Assembly: GCF_037392515.1 (NCBI RefSeq)
Contig: NC_090281.1
Coordinates: forward strand, 55,716,753 to 55,780,752
Length of the DNA: 64,000 nt
Source: Haliotis asinina
Taxonomy: Eukaryota > Mollusca > Gastropoda > Lepetellida > Haliotidae
Direction of reading: 5' to 3'
A model generated the notes under the pieces. That model did not search any database. It was not told where the DNA came from and saw nothing but the letters and a program-made list of their open reading frames with translations. The translations under genes and the position numbers were made by a program. Positions 26,217 through 36,130 of this stretch are shown here, piece by piece (positions within the stretch are counted from its first letter, which is position 1; each line of letters begins with the position of its first letter).

Positions 26217-27390
26217 TGTCATCATCACTGTCAGCAACAGCAGCAGGAGCAGCAGCAGCAGCAGCACTGTTATGTGTTTTGTAACATTACTTACACCCGT
26301 TACTTATATGTCTTTTGTACACCTTGAATGTTTTGATAATAATAATAATACACCTTATTATGCACAGAAGGGTTTACCTCTCTGACTTTGGGATACTTGA
26401 GAAAACAAATATGTTTCCATGATTTTTTAACAAAAACGATATTAAATGATATTAATGATTGACAAGTAAAAAAGTCACAGCTTATTACCAGCATTTGGGA
26501 ACAGATTTAACCCAGAATCACTACAGATGTACCAAATAGTGTCCTAAGTGTTGGCAAATAGTTTTACACTTTCAGAACTCCTTTGTCAAGTAGTTAGTGA
26601 TTCAGATTTTACACTTGCTGCATAGAAAATACACAGAATGGGAATATGAATTATCTAATCAAGCTCCAAATAAGATTCAGCCCATGTGGGTGGCTGTATT
26701 TTTGGGGTCGGTATTATTAATGCTGAGTATTTCATTTTCTGTTACTGTTTTCAAATATGTGGGTATTTCGGTGGTCTTACTTACCTAACTAATATGACAT
26801 TGAAAATGTTTTAAACCTTTTGTCTATCTAACATTTTTTAATGGGTAATTGGTAAGCTACAGTTATTTTTCAAGGTGTAATTATAAATTTTCGATGCATA
26901 TTTTACAAGAGTACATGGCTCATCAGGGTCACTGATCTAACATCCAATATTTGTACCATAAATATGCTGTGATTTCAAGGGACCTGATTGGCTAAACAAG
27001 CCTTTTGTTTCATTTATATTTTTTATAAGTCTGCAGAAGAATACTTACAACTTCTTGTCTGAGCAGTGCGCCTGAACAACCTGAAACATACCAATGGGCT
27101 ATAACTGTGAGCTGTGGTTGGTTGAATAAAACAAACAAGTGTATGGTCTTAGACAGTGGCATATTGTTTATAATATACAGGTCTGTTACTTTCATAATCA
27201 TAATGCAGGTCCATCCCATTTCATAACTTATACTTATAGGTCCACGTTGTTTGTAAGATACAGGTCCAATTCTATATATCATTATACATACAATGATTAC
27301 AATGAATTTCAGTATTACCTTGCCAAAGTTAAGCAACAGCAGTATAATGGCGCCAGTCACGAGTGGCAGCAGGCCCCCACATAGCTTCAT
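14906..27390 (-). CDS. TNFR-like/sushi/death-domain transmembrane receptor, 493 aa, 12 coding exons
   Basis: Exons in transcript order: 27319-27390, 27049-27080, 25958-26133, 25319-25492, 20571-20618, 19635-19733, 18797-18883, 17443-17706, 16707-16814, 16475-16561, 15870-16047, 14906-15062. All are GT-AG; the phases fit throughout (0, 2, then 1 until the last intron, which is 2), giving 493 codons plus TGA. Residues 1-24 are a signal peptide (MKLCGGLLPLVTG...). Residues 27-93 form a cysteine module beginning FYYKLPNRPSYCELCRICP, close in pattern to the last module of the neighbouring TNFR gene. Residues 94-151 are a 6-Cys sushi domain. The membrane segment is at about 161-185, followed by KKK. 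Residues 201-317 are an unrecognised, probably beta-rich cytoplasmic module; 318-382 is a Pro/Ser linker. Residues 383-493 look like a death domain, with SWHVIV near helix 2 and TTVEELIQLLQ near the end. The likely role is a surface receptor coupling a ligand to death-domain adaptors, by inference from domains. The individual modules are recognised by pattern, not by database search. Confidence 0.85.
17290..17425 (-). repeat. tRNA-derived SINE, family B
   Basis: GCGAGTGAGTATAGAATTTT, then CACCAGAAATGGGCTTCGCA, TGTACCTATGTAGGCAATTG and AACCCTGGTCTTCAGTGTGA are the family B landmarks. It abuts the 3' end of the receptor's exon at 17443-17706. Confidence 0.75.
19838..20065 (+). repeat. SINE family A copy
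   Basis: TATTCAGCAGTATTCCAGCT, GTGGTCTGTAAATAATCGAG, TCTGGACCACACGACGCAGC, CAACCAAGTCAGGGAGTCTG and ACCTTCACGGGT. It lies in an intron of the death-domain receptor gene. Confidence 0.8.
20118..20255 (+). repeat. (GT)n microsatellite
   Basis: A pure GT run of about 55 bp followed by interrupted GTGTGTCAGT and GAGTGTGTGTGAGCGTGTGC segments. Intronic. Confidence 0.95.
20333..20388 (+). repeat. (GA)n microsatellite
   Basis: About 56 bp of GA repeats interrupted once by AAAAAA. Same intron as the GT repeat. Confidence 0.95.
21160..21350 (+). repeat. SINE family A copy
   Basis: GAGTAAGTTTAGTTTTACGC, CTCAGCAATATTCAAGCTAC, CAATCAAGTCTGGACAAGAC, AAGTCAGCAAGCCTGACCAC. Intronic in the receptor gene. 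Confidence 0.85.
21618..22667 (+). mobile_element. Non-autonomous DNA transposon with THAP-like remnant
   Basis: The ends are imperfect inverted repeats: AGGTCACATGCAACCCAAAA on the left against AGGTCACCTGCAACGTAAAA read back from the right. Inside, a plus-strand frame at 22053-22337 contains GLHQFPSDPVIRGKMV, which resembles the FHxFPxDPxxRKKW core of THAP DNA-binding domains found in P-element and Kolobok-type transposases. The first Trp of the core is replaced by Met and upstream frames are interrupted. No clear target duplication is visible. It sits in an intron of the receptor gene. Confidence 0.5.
23092..25345 (-). repeat. 40-bp minisatellite repeating the sushi exon's 3' end and splice donor
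   Basis: About 56 copies of a 40-bp unit (plus strand GGTCTCACCTATACAGTGTG + TAAACTGATGGTCCAAGTGT). On the minus strand each unit is about 30 bp of exon-like sequence (CAGTTTACACACTGTATAG) followed by GTGAGACC, identical to the true exon end and donor of the sushi exon (25319-25492). Larger duplications are visible: a segment from about 23370 recurs at +600 bp (15 units), and one near 24360 recurs at +520 bp (13 units). The unit is not a multiple of 3, so it could not extend the protein in frame. Confidence 0.95.
26167..26275 (+). repeat. (ATC)n and (CAG)n microsatellites
   Basis: A run of about 50 bp of ATC is followed by CAGCAACAGCAGCAGGAGCA-type repeats to about 26270, just upstream of the acceptor of the TNFR-like exon. 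A short TAA run is at 26335-26350. His or Ser homopolymer frames here are artefacts. Confidence 0.9.
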
Positions 27391-27825
27391 GCCAGTGACC
27401 GACCACTGTACAGACCCTCATCTAACCTGTAACAGACCACAGATATATACCTAGCTTCATGCCAGTGTCCGACCAGTGACTGTACAGACCCTCATCTAAC
27501 CTGTAACTGACCAAAGATATATACCTAGCTTCATAACAGTGTCCCGCCACTGTACAGACCCTCATCTAACCTGTAACAGACCACAGACATATACCTAGCT
27601 TCCATAGAAGGGCAATATATGCCAGTGTCCGACCACTGTACAGACCCTCATCTAACCTGAAACTGACCATAGACATATACCTAGCTTCACAACAGTGTCC
27701 CACCACTGAACAGACCCTCATCTAACCTGTAATAGATCACAGACATATACCTAGCTTCATAGCAGTGTCCTGCCACTGTACAGAGCGTCTTCTAACCTGT
27801 AACAGCCTCAGGTATATGTGCCTCG
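27385..27825 (-). repeat. ~70-bp minisatellite repeating the start-codon region
   Basis: About six copies of a ~70-bp unit directly upstream of the receptor's start codon. On the minus strand each unit ends near GCATGAAGCTAG, copying the authentic GGCATGAAGCTA (27390). Most copies keep ATG, and then read a 12-codon frame (MKLGIYLWSVTG) to a stop. One unit carries an extra insertion near 27605. Confidence 0.85.
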
Positions 27826-27829
27826 CTGA

Positions 27830-28515
27830 TTCTGAATTTGTATCAGATTTCAAAGCCTGACTGAACACAATACATGTAATGTCTCTTTCTGAACAAAGAC
27901 TTATACTAGCGTCTAGTAAAGAGTCTTAAAGTAGGATGAAATGACTTCATGAACGAACACCATTCATCAAGCCCCATTGAATCTGAGTATTTTGCTGCCA
28001 CAAAAGTTAGGTTTCATTTAATAATTGACATTTGATAAATATCTTTGTGAATAGATAAATAGCACAGAAATAACAGAATAGGGTCCATGCAGGAAGCAAC
28101 AATACCATAAGACCCCATGGTCTCTATTATTGTGATCCACTTTCAGTTGTTGGCAATCTATAGCCAATTTTATATTGTTTTGTCTGTATGAGTTATTTTC
28201 ATGCTAGTTTTCTGTGACAATCATGTTTTGATTTTCTTTTGTCCACAATATTTCATACTCTGAGTTTATATGTCTTGAAAGTATACCTTGTTTTGGTAAC
28301 AGCATGGCTGAAATTCTGCTTATGTGACTAAAGATCCCAAATCGTTTACTCACTTCATAAATCTTAAAATAATCAACTCATTCACTCACTTATAAATCTT
28401 AAAATAATCAAACACAGAATTTGTCATTTTAATTTTGTTGTATTTATATTGTATTTAGGTTGTATTGTGCTTCATCATTATGAAATACGTAGACAGACTT
28501 TCGTGCTATCATGAC
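27830..28515. other. Non-coding stretch
   Basis: Upstream of the receptor gene. I see no exon, RNA gene or named repeat; a short duplication of TAAATCTTAAAATAATCAA-type sequence occurs near 28360-28405. Confidence 0.4.
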
Positions 28516-28517
28516 TG

Positions 28518-28690
28518 ACTGACTGAGCTTAGTTTCATGTCGCTTTAACATGTTTAAACAATATCTCAGCAATATCAGACTAGGAACACCAGAAATGGGC
28601 TTCACACATTGTACCCATGTGGGAAATTGAACCTGGGTCTTCAGTATGACGAGCAAATGCTTTAACTGCTAAGCTACCCCACCGTCCCTA
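28518..28690 (-). repeat. tRNA-derived SINE, family B
   Basis: GAGCTTAGTTTCATGTCGCT, ACACCAGAAATGGGCTTCAC, GTACCCATGTGGGAAATTGA and GCTTTAACTGCTAAGCTACC cover tail, core, B-box and A-box on the minus strand; nearly full length. Confidence 0.85.
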
Positions 28691-28930
28691 TGACATCATG
28701 AATTGTTCCTCAGAAACATGCAATTCTCCCCATAAGGTCAACACTCATATGTGAACTGATTTGTCTTCAACTTGATGTTTGTGACAATCCTGTTATGGCA
28801 GTTGTGTTCAAGTTCCACCATTCTCATTCAATGTACCAAACAAACATGTTTAAGCAAAAACCATAAACGTTGCAGTGAACTAATATGCATATCAATCTGG
28901 GTTAGAAGTATAGCAAAAAACATGCATCTG

Positions 28931-29022
28931 AGGTTTTGGTACACAATGTAAAACCGGAGGGGGAGGGAAATCCTGAGGGGCAGAGCCCCGATGGTTTTAC
29001 ATTGTCTACCAAAACCGAGAAG
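28931..29022. mobile_element. Small hairpin MITE
   Basis: GAGGTTTTGGTACACAATGT + AAAACC is inverted as GGTTTTACATTGTCTACCAA + AACC about 50 bp later. The loop is GC-rich (GAGGGGGAGGG). Near-identical arms suggest recent origin. Family unknown. Confidence 0.55.
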
Positions 29023-29164
29023 TGTTTTCTCTATCATATATACCGTCAATGATGGGTAATTACAATGCATATGATCATTTAATGAAGCTACATAGCAATA
29101 CCTGAAGCGAGCGTAAAATCAATGTAATGACAGTAACTATAATTAGATAATTTAACCCTTCCAC

Positions 29165-29260
29165 CTTTGATGGCCTGATGGCCATGCAGTAGGGCGTCTG
29201 CCTATGGATGAGAGAATTAAGGTTCCAATCCCGCGTCAGAAAACCTTTGTATTCTGACTT
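29165..29260 (+). repeat. tRNA-like SINE head
   Basis: TGATGGCCATGCAGTAGGGC resembles a pol III A-box and GGTTCCAATCCCGCG a B-box about 45 bp later. It does not form a full tRNA cloverleaf I can trust, so a tRNA-derived repeat is more likely than a working tRNA. Confidence 0.4.
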
Positions 29261-29479
29261 TAGTCTTGAACGATATTTTTCAATTGATTTCAAACACTCA
29301 TGGATCATTTGAATGTTGATGTTCATATAAAGTTAGGAAAAGTAAACCTTGGGAAGCAGTCTTACTAACGAAAAGTAAAACCTGGGAAGCAGTCTTACTC
29401 CAAAACAAAAACTGCAAATGTGGTTATTTTGGATATTCTAATGTATAGTGAGAAGCACACTTTAGGTTTATAATTTTGT

Positions 29480-29685
29480 CTTCAGCAACCCATGCCTGTT
29501 GTAAGAGGCAACTATCAGGGTCAGGTGGTCAGACTTTCTGACTTGGTTGACAAATGTCTTTGTATCAAAATTGTTTATGTTTGATGTTCATGCTATTGAT
29601 CTCTGGATTGTCTGGTCAAGACTTCATTATCTACGGACTGATGCCATGTTGTAGGAATATTGTGGAGTGCAGCCTTAAACAAAAT
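29480..29685 (-). repeat. SINE family A copy, diverged
   Basis: CAGCAACCCATGCCTGTTGT, AAGAGGCAACTATCAGGGTC, TGTCTGGTCAAGACTTCATT and AGGAATATTGTGGAGTGCAG read family A in reverse. Confidence 0.7.
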
Positions 29686-29689
29686 ACAA

Positions 29690-30660
29690 AACTAACAAAA
29701 GCATACATTCAGACATCTTATCATTGTGTCCATATTTGGTGGCTCGATGCACTTTTCTCAATCTTTTTTCAGACAGTTCTTAGAATCTCAGCTTCGCCCT
29801 GAAGCGTTTTCTGGAGGGCTAGATGTCATGCATCGTTTCCTCTTCAGTGAAATATGCTGTTACAGTTTAAGCCTATCTCTGGGGAATATTCACTGTAATT
29901 CCCAATCTATTTATATCCCATCAGTCACGATATGCATTGTCCTTGACTCTCACATCAAGTCAAGATACTGAACTGTTTATATCAAATAGGCAGCAGTGTC
30001 ACCTTGACATGTATACAATAATAAACACTAGTATTGTGATCCATTCATGTCATTTTCATTTGCCTGTAAAAACCTGGAAGCTGTTTCAGCAGACAATCTA
30101 GACAGGTTATCCTCCAGTGTGGATGTTTTATATGAAACGTATATGATTAAACATGTTTGTTTGATTGTTTGTTTATTTGTTTCCTACATACTCAACAAAA
30201 TCACTGGTCTGAATACCTGCTTTGTATGACATGTTACCATGTCTGTCACCACATCCTCCTAAGAAAAATAGCTAAATTGTGGAATGGGAGCACATCAAGC
30301 TGTCATTCTGTTTAATATATCATTTCAAGTCCCCTGGCTCTAGCTGCCTTAAAGAACAAAACTTCTTGTTTGATGGCCTTGACCCTAAATATCCGTGACT
30401 CCTATGACATGCTTTTAAAGTTGGGTATGGATGTAGGGGTGCTTTACCTCTGGAGACACATCACAAAATCAGAAGAATTGGGTCCACAAGGTGCACTACA
30501 CTAGAAAACAAACTCCCCACTGATCAGTCATTTCACTGACCTGGACCTCCCTTAAAGGTTGTTCAAAATATGCCCCAACCTTAGGCTGAAATATTATGCC
30601 TCTAGGTGACCTTTGAACAAAAAATTTGGACATGCCACTCATGGAAAAGACAGGTGTAGA
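29690..30660. other. Non-coding stretch
   Basis: Nothing recognisable: no exon with supported splice sites and no tandem repeat. Short frames lack domain signals. Confidence 0.4.
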
Positions 30661-30663
30661 TGT

Positions 30664-30683
30664 AGTCTAAGTTTACTTAGACT
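30664..30683. mobile_element. Fold-back of MITE terminal sequence
   Basis: AGTCTAAGTTTACTTAGACT is the 8-bp terminus of the 14092-14721 MITE family directly facing its inverse with a 4-base centre. It may be a remnant in which all internal sequence was lost. Confidence 0.4.
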
Positions 30684-30764
30684 GATTGTAGATATTATAC
30701 CTCAGAGCATATTGTTTGATATATTAGAGACTATATGTAATAGATCCCTTTTATGGTCTCTGGT

Positions 30765-30850
30765 TATACTCAGCAGTATTCCAGCTAAAAAACATGGGCT
30801 CTGAATAGCTTTGTCTGTGACTAAACAATCCAGTGACTGTTATCATGACA
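30765..30850 (+). repeat. SINE family A fragment and TG-rich tract
   Basis: TATACTCAGCAGTATTCCAG + CTA, then CAATCCAGTGACTG, matches family A in part. It is followed to about 30935 by a degenerate TGCATGCATG/TGTGTG-rich stretch. Confidence 0.5.
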
Positions 30851-30939
30851 TTGACATGTGTGTGTCTGCTTGCATGAGTGTGTGCATGCATGCGTGAGTG
30901 TGCTTGTGTGCGTGCATGCGTGCATGCTTGCATGCATTA

Positions 30940-32440
30940 TTTGCATGTCAAAACAAAAACTGGAAGGGTGAAAGGCAGTGTTCTTGTTGAAAGAACAGTA
31001 GTGTCATGACAAACAAGATAGGTTTGAGAAGGGGAACATATTTTAGTTATCAGTATTAAATTCTCATTTACACTTTTGTTTTGTTTTTTATATATAAACA
31101 GGTGCTTATATATCCTTTCTTACCATGCGAGTTGCATATGCAAATTGCTTGATGAAAATAGTTCATAAAATGTTAAGGCAAAGGAATTTGTGATGAGCAT
31201 GTATAACATTAATATATGCACAGTGATGCAAATATCAAACTGCACATAAACACCTTTCCATAAAAGTTGAGTTAAGAGAGTTTTTCGACGTGAATATCAT
31301 GCTGTCGGCAGAAACATCAGAGAAATCTGATTCTTTGGAAAAATGTTTTATTTCAGTCAATCATTTATGGTTTTCATGCACTACCCGGTATGTTACCATG
31401 TATTCAGTCCGTGAAATTTAGCATTTGATTTTCATCTGATATTAGTGAAAATACAGGTCTGATTGAACCAAGCCTATACACTAACACCATGAAATGCTAT
31501 CTTATTAATATTTCTCACGGCAGGAACATGATATTCTGTTTGTAAGCGTAACAAAGTTTTGGCAGAACATTGTTCCAATAGAAAATAGGTCACGACCATC
31601 TCGTAAACATTCATTTACTTGTGAAGCAAACGCATGATAATGACACCCTCAAAATGATTAATGAAACAGACATGTCACAACATACCTGCATCATCCGTTG
31701 TTGAGAACAGTTTGTTTTGAAGCCATTCAACAGTCGAGCACGACTATGTTTGCTGGACGTAAAACGCAGTAGGAAATCCCAGCTCTGAACTGAGCCTCTG
31801 AGGGGAATTCCCTTTCAACACAGAGCGATGCAGTAAAAATCCTGCTGGCAAGAATCTCTTCTTGGAATAGCCAATTTGCATTTTGATTGTGTGTGAATAA
31901 TAACTTTCAAAAGATAATTCTCATGACTGAAATACATTCAAATGTCATTCACTCAAGATAATCAAAATAAATATGCGCATTTGTTCTTTCAGGTCTAAGG
32001 GAGATAACTCATTCGTTATGTTTTGCCAGGTAGTGTGATCTGTCATTGAGCTCCAAATGACTGTTATACATGCTATACAACCTTAATGTGTTGCACTTGA
32101 GTTGGTAAATTTACTTCTTATAGCATAGTGACCTAAATTACATTTCATCTAATTTAAAGATCGTTCAGAATGTATAGCTAATGTGTGCGTGTGCTGTTAC
32201 TGATTTTTATGGAGAGGCATGTAGTAGTGATCAAGTACAATGTGAATGAAGTGAGCTCTCACAGTGCCTCTTGAAGTCATAAATTCGTCTTGTTCCAACA
32301 ATAAAGGTCTGTACAAATTTGGTTTCTGTGTAGAAGTAAGTCTGACACAACTCTCATCTGGATGTATTCCCTGGCATTGTCAGCAGAATGGATTCATCAC
32401 GTGGAAAGAGGCTTGAGTTAATGAGATATGTATCAGTTAC
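30940..32440. other. Non-coding stretch
   Basis: AT-rich and without supported genes, apart from the possible untranslated exon near 31686. No tandem arrays are seen. Confidence 0.4.
31686..31855 (-). other. Possible 5' untranslated exon of the death-domain receptor gene
   Basis: This stretch is less AT-rich than its surroundings and ends on the minus strand in GATGATGCAG followed by a GTATGT donor at 31681-31685. It lies 4.3 kb upstream of the signal-peptide exon. A possible acceptor (TCTGTACAG) sits just before the ATG at 27390. It has no long open frame. The call is weak and rests on one good donor and position. Confidence 0.25.
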
Positions 32441-32443
32441 TAG

Positions 32444-32643
32444 CAGGGATTGGGAAAGGCAGGGTCCATGGGCCATTTTGCACATTAGAATGAAAAATGG
32501 CCCATTAAAATTTGGAAGCTTACAGTAGTATAATATTCTACTATTTAATATTGATACAAGGGCAATGGCCCATTCTAAATTCAAGGTAATGGCCAATAAT
32601 CCTGAAAATGGCCCATTGTCAAAGTGCTCTTTCCCAATCCCTG
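32444..32643. mobile_element. hAT-like MITE, 200 bp
   Basis: CAGGGATTGGGAAAG at the left end is inverted as CTTTCCCAATCCCTG at the right end. Inside, AATGGCCCATT-type segments recur in both orientations. CAGGG termini suit hAT elements, but no convincing 8-bp duplication is visible (only ACTAG-like similarity), so the class is tentative. Confidence 0.65.
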
Positions 32644-33517
32644 CACTAGAAAACACAATGCATGAAATGCAAAGTTTGCAAGGTAAAATACTGTTTCTTC
32701 TGTTAAGATCAAGTTTCCTTGCTTGTTTTATAACATGTCACAAAAATGACATTACCTGGGACCTCAGCTTTATTTTTTTTATATAGTACAGTTCTCAAAG
32801 TCAAGTATTTTTGCATGTGGTGCTTGTTCCCAACGTTTTGGTCTGAAGCCAATGCCTCATACAAATACTAGTATCATTATGTTTTGGTCCATATCATACA
32901 CATGGTAGAGGGATCACTTTGTGACATTTTCCACTACAAACAAGACTGGTGATTTTCAATTTGAAATGATTCTTATCTAAAGGTTACATCTATAGTACAG
33001 CGATCAGTTTTGTGTGCTGACTCCAACAAGTCTGCGTACCACAACACATGACTTGAAATAACACGGACCGATTTCAATTTGGGTTTGTTTTTCATTTCCA
33101 TCAGTACCAGCACTCAGTGGAACCTGGCTAAAAGGTTTGGCTGAACCATCAAACTTTTGGTTGCAGGGTTTATTATTACCTCCCCAGGTGCAACCTATTA
33201 CCATGGTTACAAAACGCAATTTGCACCAGCCATTTTGAACATGCACATGTAAATAGTGAAAACGCACTCTGAATAACAATCTGAAACCATGGCAGACTGT
33301 CGTTCACAACTGTTTTTTTCTTTTTTCACTAAACATTATGGCTGATCCTGTCAGAAAACCAAAGATTACTATTTAAATAGTACCCTGATCTTTTCACAAG
33401 CTGAAATTATTAGAAAGGGATTTGCGATGTAGTCAAAATTTGTACCTACTGATAAGAATTCTGACATGTAGGAGTGAGTTTGTCGTTGAATGTCATAAAC
33501 TGATTATGAATTCATTT

Positions 33518-33745
33518 ATGAGTGAGTTTAGTCTTTTGCCGCACTCAGCAATATTCCAGCAATATAGCAGCGATCTGTAAAGAATCGAGTCTTGATGAGG
33601 CAATTCAGTGATCGACAGCATGAACATTGCACTGTGCAGCTAGGAACCAATGATGATTCAACCAAGTCAGCGAGACTGACCATCAAATCCCCTTACTTGT
33701 CTTTCATGATAGAGTGGGTTACTGAAGGCCAATATTCTAACCTGG
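33518..33745 (+). repeat. SINE family A copy
   Basis: GAGTGAGTTTAGTCTTTTGC, CACTCAGCAATATTCCAGCA, GATCTGTAAAGAATCGAGTC, CAACCAAGTCAGCGAGACTG. Confidence 0.85.
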
Positions 33746-33809
33746 ACTTCCACAGATTCATTTGACAGACTATTATGGACATATCTCAAAAACTAATTAA
33801 CATGATTAA

Positions 33810-33984
33810 TAATTATTAACATGATTACATGCTGAATAAAGGAAGGGAGATAACTCTGATTAATTACTGACAAATGATATGAGGACATTTCATCAACAGA
33901 CTATTTCACTTTTTCTCTCTATGTGAAACTCAGGACTCAATCAACCCTCAAAAAAGTGGTGAGATCTTGTTGAAACTAAAACAG
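33810..33984 (+). repeat. Dispersed direct repeat, copy 1
   Basis: About 175 bp, roughly 97% identical to 35606-35779 (TAATTATTAACATGATTA through TGTTGAAACTAAAACAG). No inverted termini are visible. Either a young interspersed repeat or a local duplication. Confidence 0.8.
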
Positions 33985-34442
33985 ATTCAAATATTGCCAG
34001 AGTACAAAATGAGTTGGTAGCCAAATAACTGGTACAAACTGGTATACAGTTTTAAAAATCAAGCACATTTCAAACATAAACCGATCGAGTATTACACTAT
34101 CAGCACAGCCATGGTATATGCATTGCAAGATGACTTCATCTGTTGTATCACTCTGACAAAAAAAAGACAAATTGAAATCACTATTGAAATACTTTATTCC
34201 TTGTATCAAAATGGGGGTTAGAATACTCACTGATATGAATAATTGCATAGGTCAGTGATGAACTATGAACATGCCCAAAGGGTCTGTTTATAAACTGGAA
34301 TGAGAGGATGTTCAATAGGGATTAACAATGTGATCAATAGTACTGGTACATCATAGTAATGAGTATTTGTTTGGTTAACACACTAAGATACACTTTAACA
34401 TGGACGCCCAACACAAAGAGGACACTGTACTTTTTTGTTGTA

Positions 34443-34650
34443 GTTAACAATGCAGTCAGCAATATTCCAGTTTCATGGTGAGACTGGACCAGACAATCCA
34501 GTGATCAACTGTAAGAGCATCGATCTGTGCAGTTGGGATATGATGACATCTGTCAATCAATTCTGCAAAAGTGGCCCCCCAATCCAGTTAGTCGCCTCTT
34601 ACGACAAGCACTGGTAGCTGAAGACCAATTCTAACCTGGATATCTCCCAA
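34443..34650 (+). repeat. SINE family A copy, diverged
   Basis: CAGTCAGCAATATTCCAGTT, GAGACTGGACCAGACAATCC, AGTGATCAACTGTAAGAGCA, AGTCGCCTCTTACGACAAGC. Confidence 0.75.
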
Positions 34651-35605
34651 CTGACCAGTCCTTGTTTATTTCCCTTTACGGGGAGCGCCATGTCATGCAA
34701 GGAAACAAGTACAATAAATACTGTATCATCCTCTGGTGTGCCTCAGCCAGGGATCAAACCACAGACATTCCACCCTCTGGGACAGACACATTATCCATAA
34801 ACCAGTCTTTGCCCTGATGCAGAAACTACAGGTACAAAAGATAACCATAGTAACTAGGCCTAGCTATCGATTTATATCATTCAGATCAATCACCATTAAA
34901 TCAATAACAGAGAAGTAGCATGGAGTCAAAATGCAGCGAATGAAATACGCCCCAAACCCAGACAGACACGTTCATGATCCCGGGGCCTGGTAACTTTAAA
35001 AGACCATCTATCAGAAATCAAACCCGTCTCAGCCGGTTGGACAGGCCTTATTTCATACACTGCAAAATGACTAAAAAATATGAAAGAAATCAATACATTT
35101 CACATTAGTCGCAGTGAGCAGTGACATGTAGGCTTGGATGACTGAGAAACTCTGTCTTGAACATAGTTAGGAGCAGTCCATGAATTAAGACTTAACTTGG
35201 TGTATTTCTGAGTAAATCTAACAACTTATTTATCACAATAGTTCATGTGTGATATAATTTACACATTATGACAATTTTCATATAGATAAGCATTAATAAT
35301 GAATCCCATCAATGATATTTCTGATTACCAATCTTTTTAGACAGCACTAGAAGTAACCTGGCATTATTGTCATGGATGAAGGGTAACGTATGCCATCCAG
35401 CACACATACATATCATGTATATAGACTGAACTCATCATACCACTTGTGTCATGTCTAAAACTACCCCCAATATTCCAGGTAACAGAGTTGGACTGCCTAT
35501 GTATTATTTACTTTGCACAAAGAAACCATGTTTATATTTGTTTAAATTCAATAAATCATAAAAACAAGTATGGTTGTATTGCCAATTTATAGTGCCATCA
35601 CCTAA

Positions 35606-35779
35606 TAATTATTAACATGATTAAATGCTGAATAAAGGAAAGGAGATAACTCTGATTAATTACTGACAAATGATATGAGGACATTTTATCAACAGACTAT
35701 TTCACTTTTTCTTTCTATGTGAAACTCAGGACTCAATCAACCCTCAAAAAGTGGTGAGATCTTGTTGAAACTAAAACAG
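35606..35779 (+). repeat. Dispersed direct repeat, copy 2
   Basis: Second copy of the element at 33810-33984, same orientation, 1.8 kb away and about 350 bp downstream of the BTB stop codon in transcript direction. The 34650-35605 stretch between holds no recognised gene. Confidence 0.8.
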
Positions 35780-36130
35780 TACTTTAATAAGATACAATAA
35801 GTTTTTCGTTGATACCTTAAATCTATACCACTGAATCCCTCCAATGATCCTTACAAAACATGCAAACAGATTTCATGTCCATTTGTTCAACACGTTATGA
35901 ACTGTACAGGAATGAACATGATTACCACGGCAGTGATTGATGGCATTCACTGTTGCAAATAACATGGCAACGAAAAAACTACACTGACGGTTATAAACCA
36001 AACCCTCATTACCATGGCAACAGGCATACTCATTAATTATTGACATATTGAAAGATATCAATTTGTTCACCAGAGCATGACTCAAGTCTGTAGCCATGGT
36101 TAGCATGGCTAACTAGCATGTTTAGCATTA

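Noticed and set aside
26076-26385. Poly-His, poly-Ile and poly-Met frames
   Set aside because: Translations of an ATC microsatellite in an intron.
29165-29260. A functional tRNA gene
   Set aside because: Only box-like motifs are present; I could not pair an acceptor stem.
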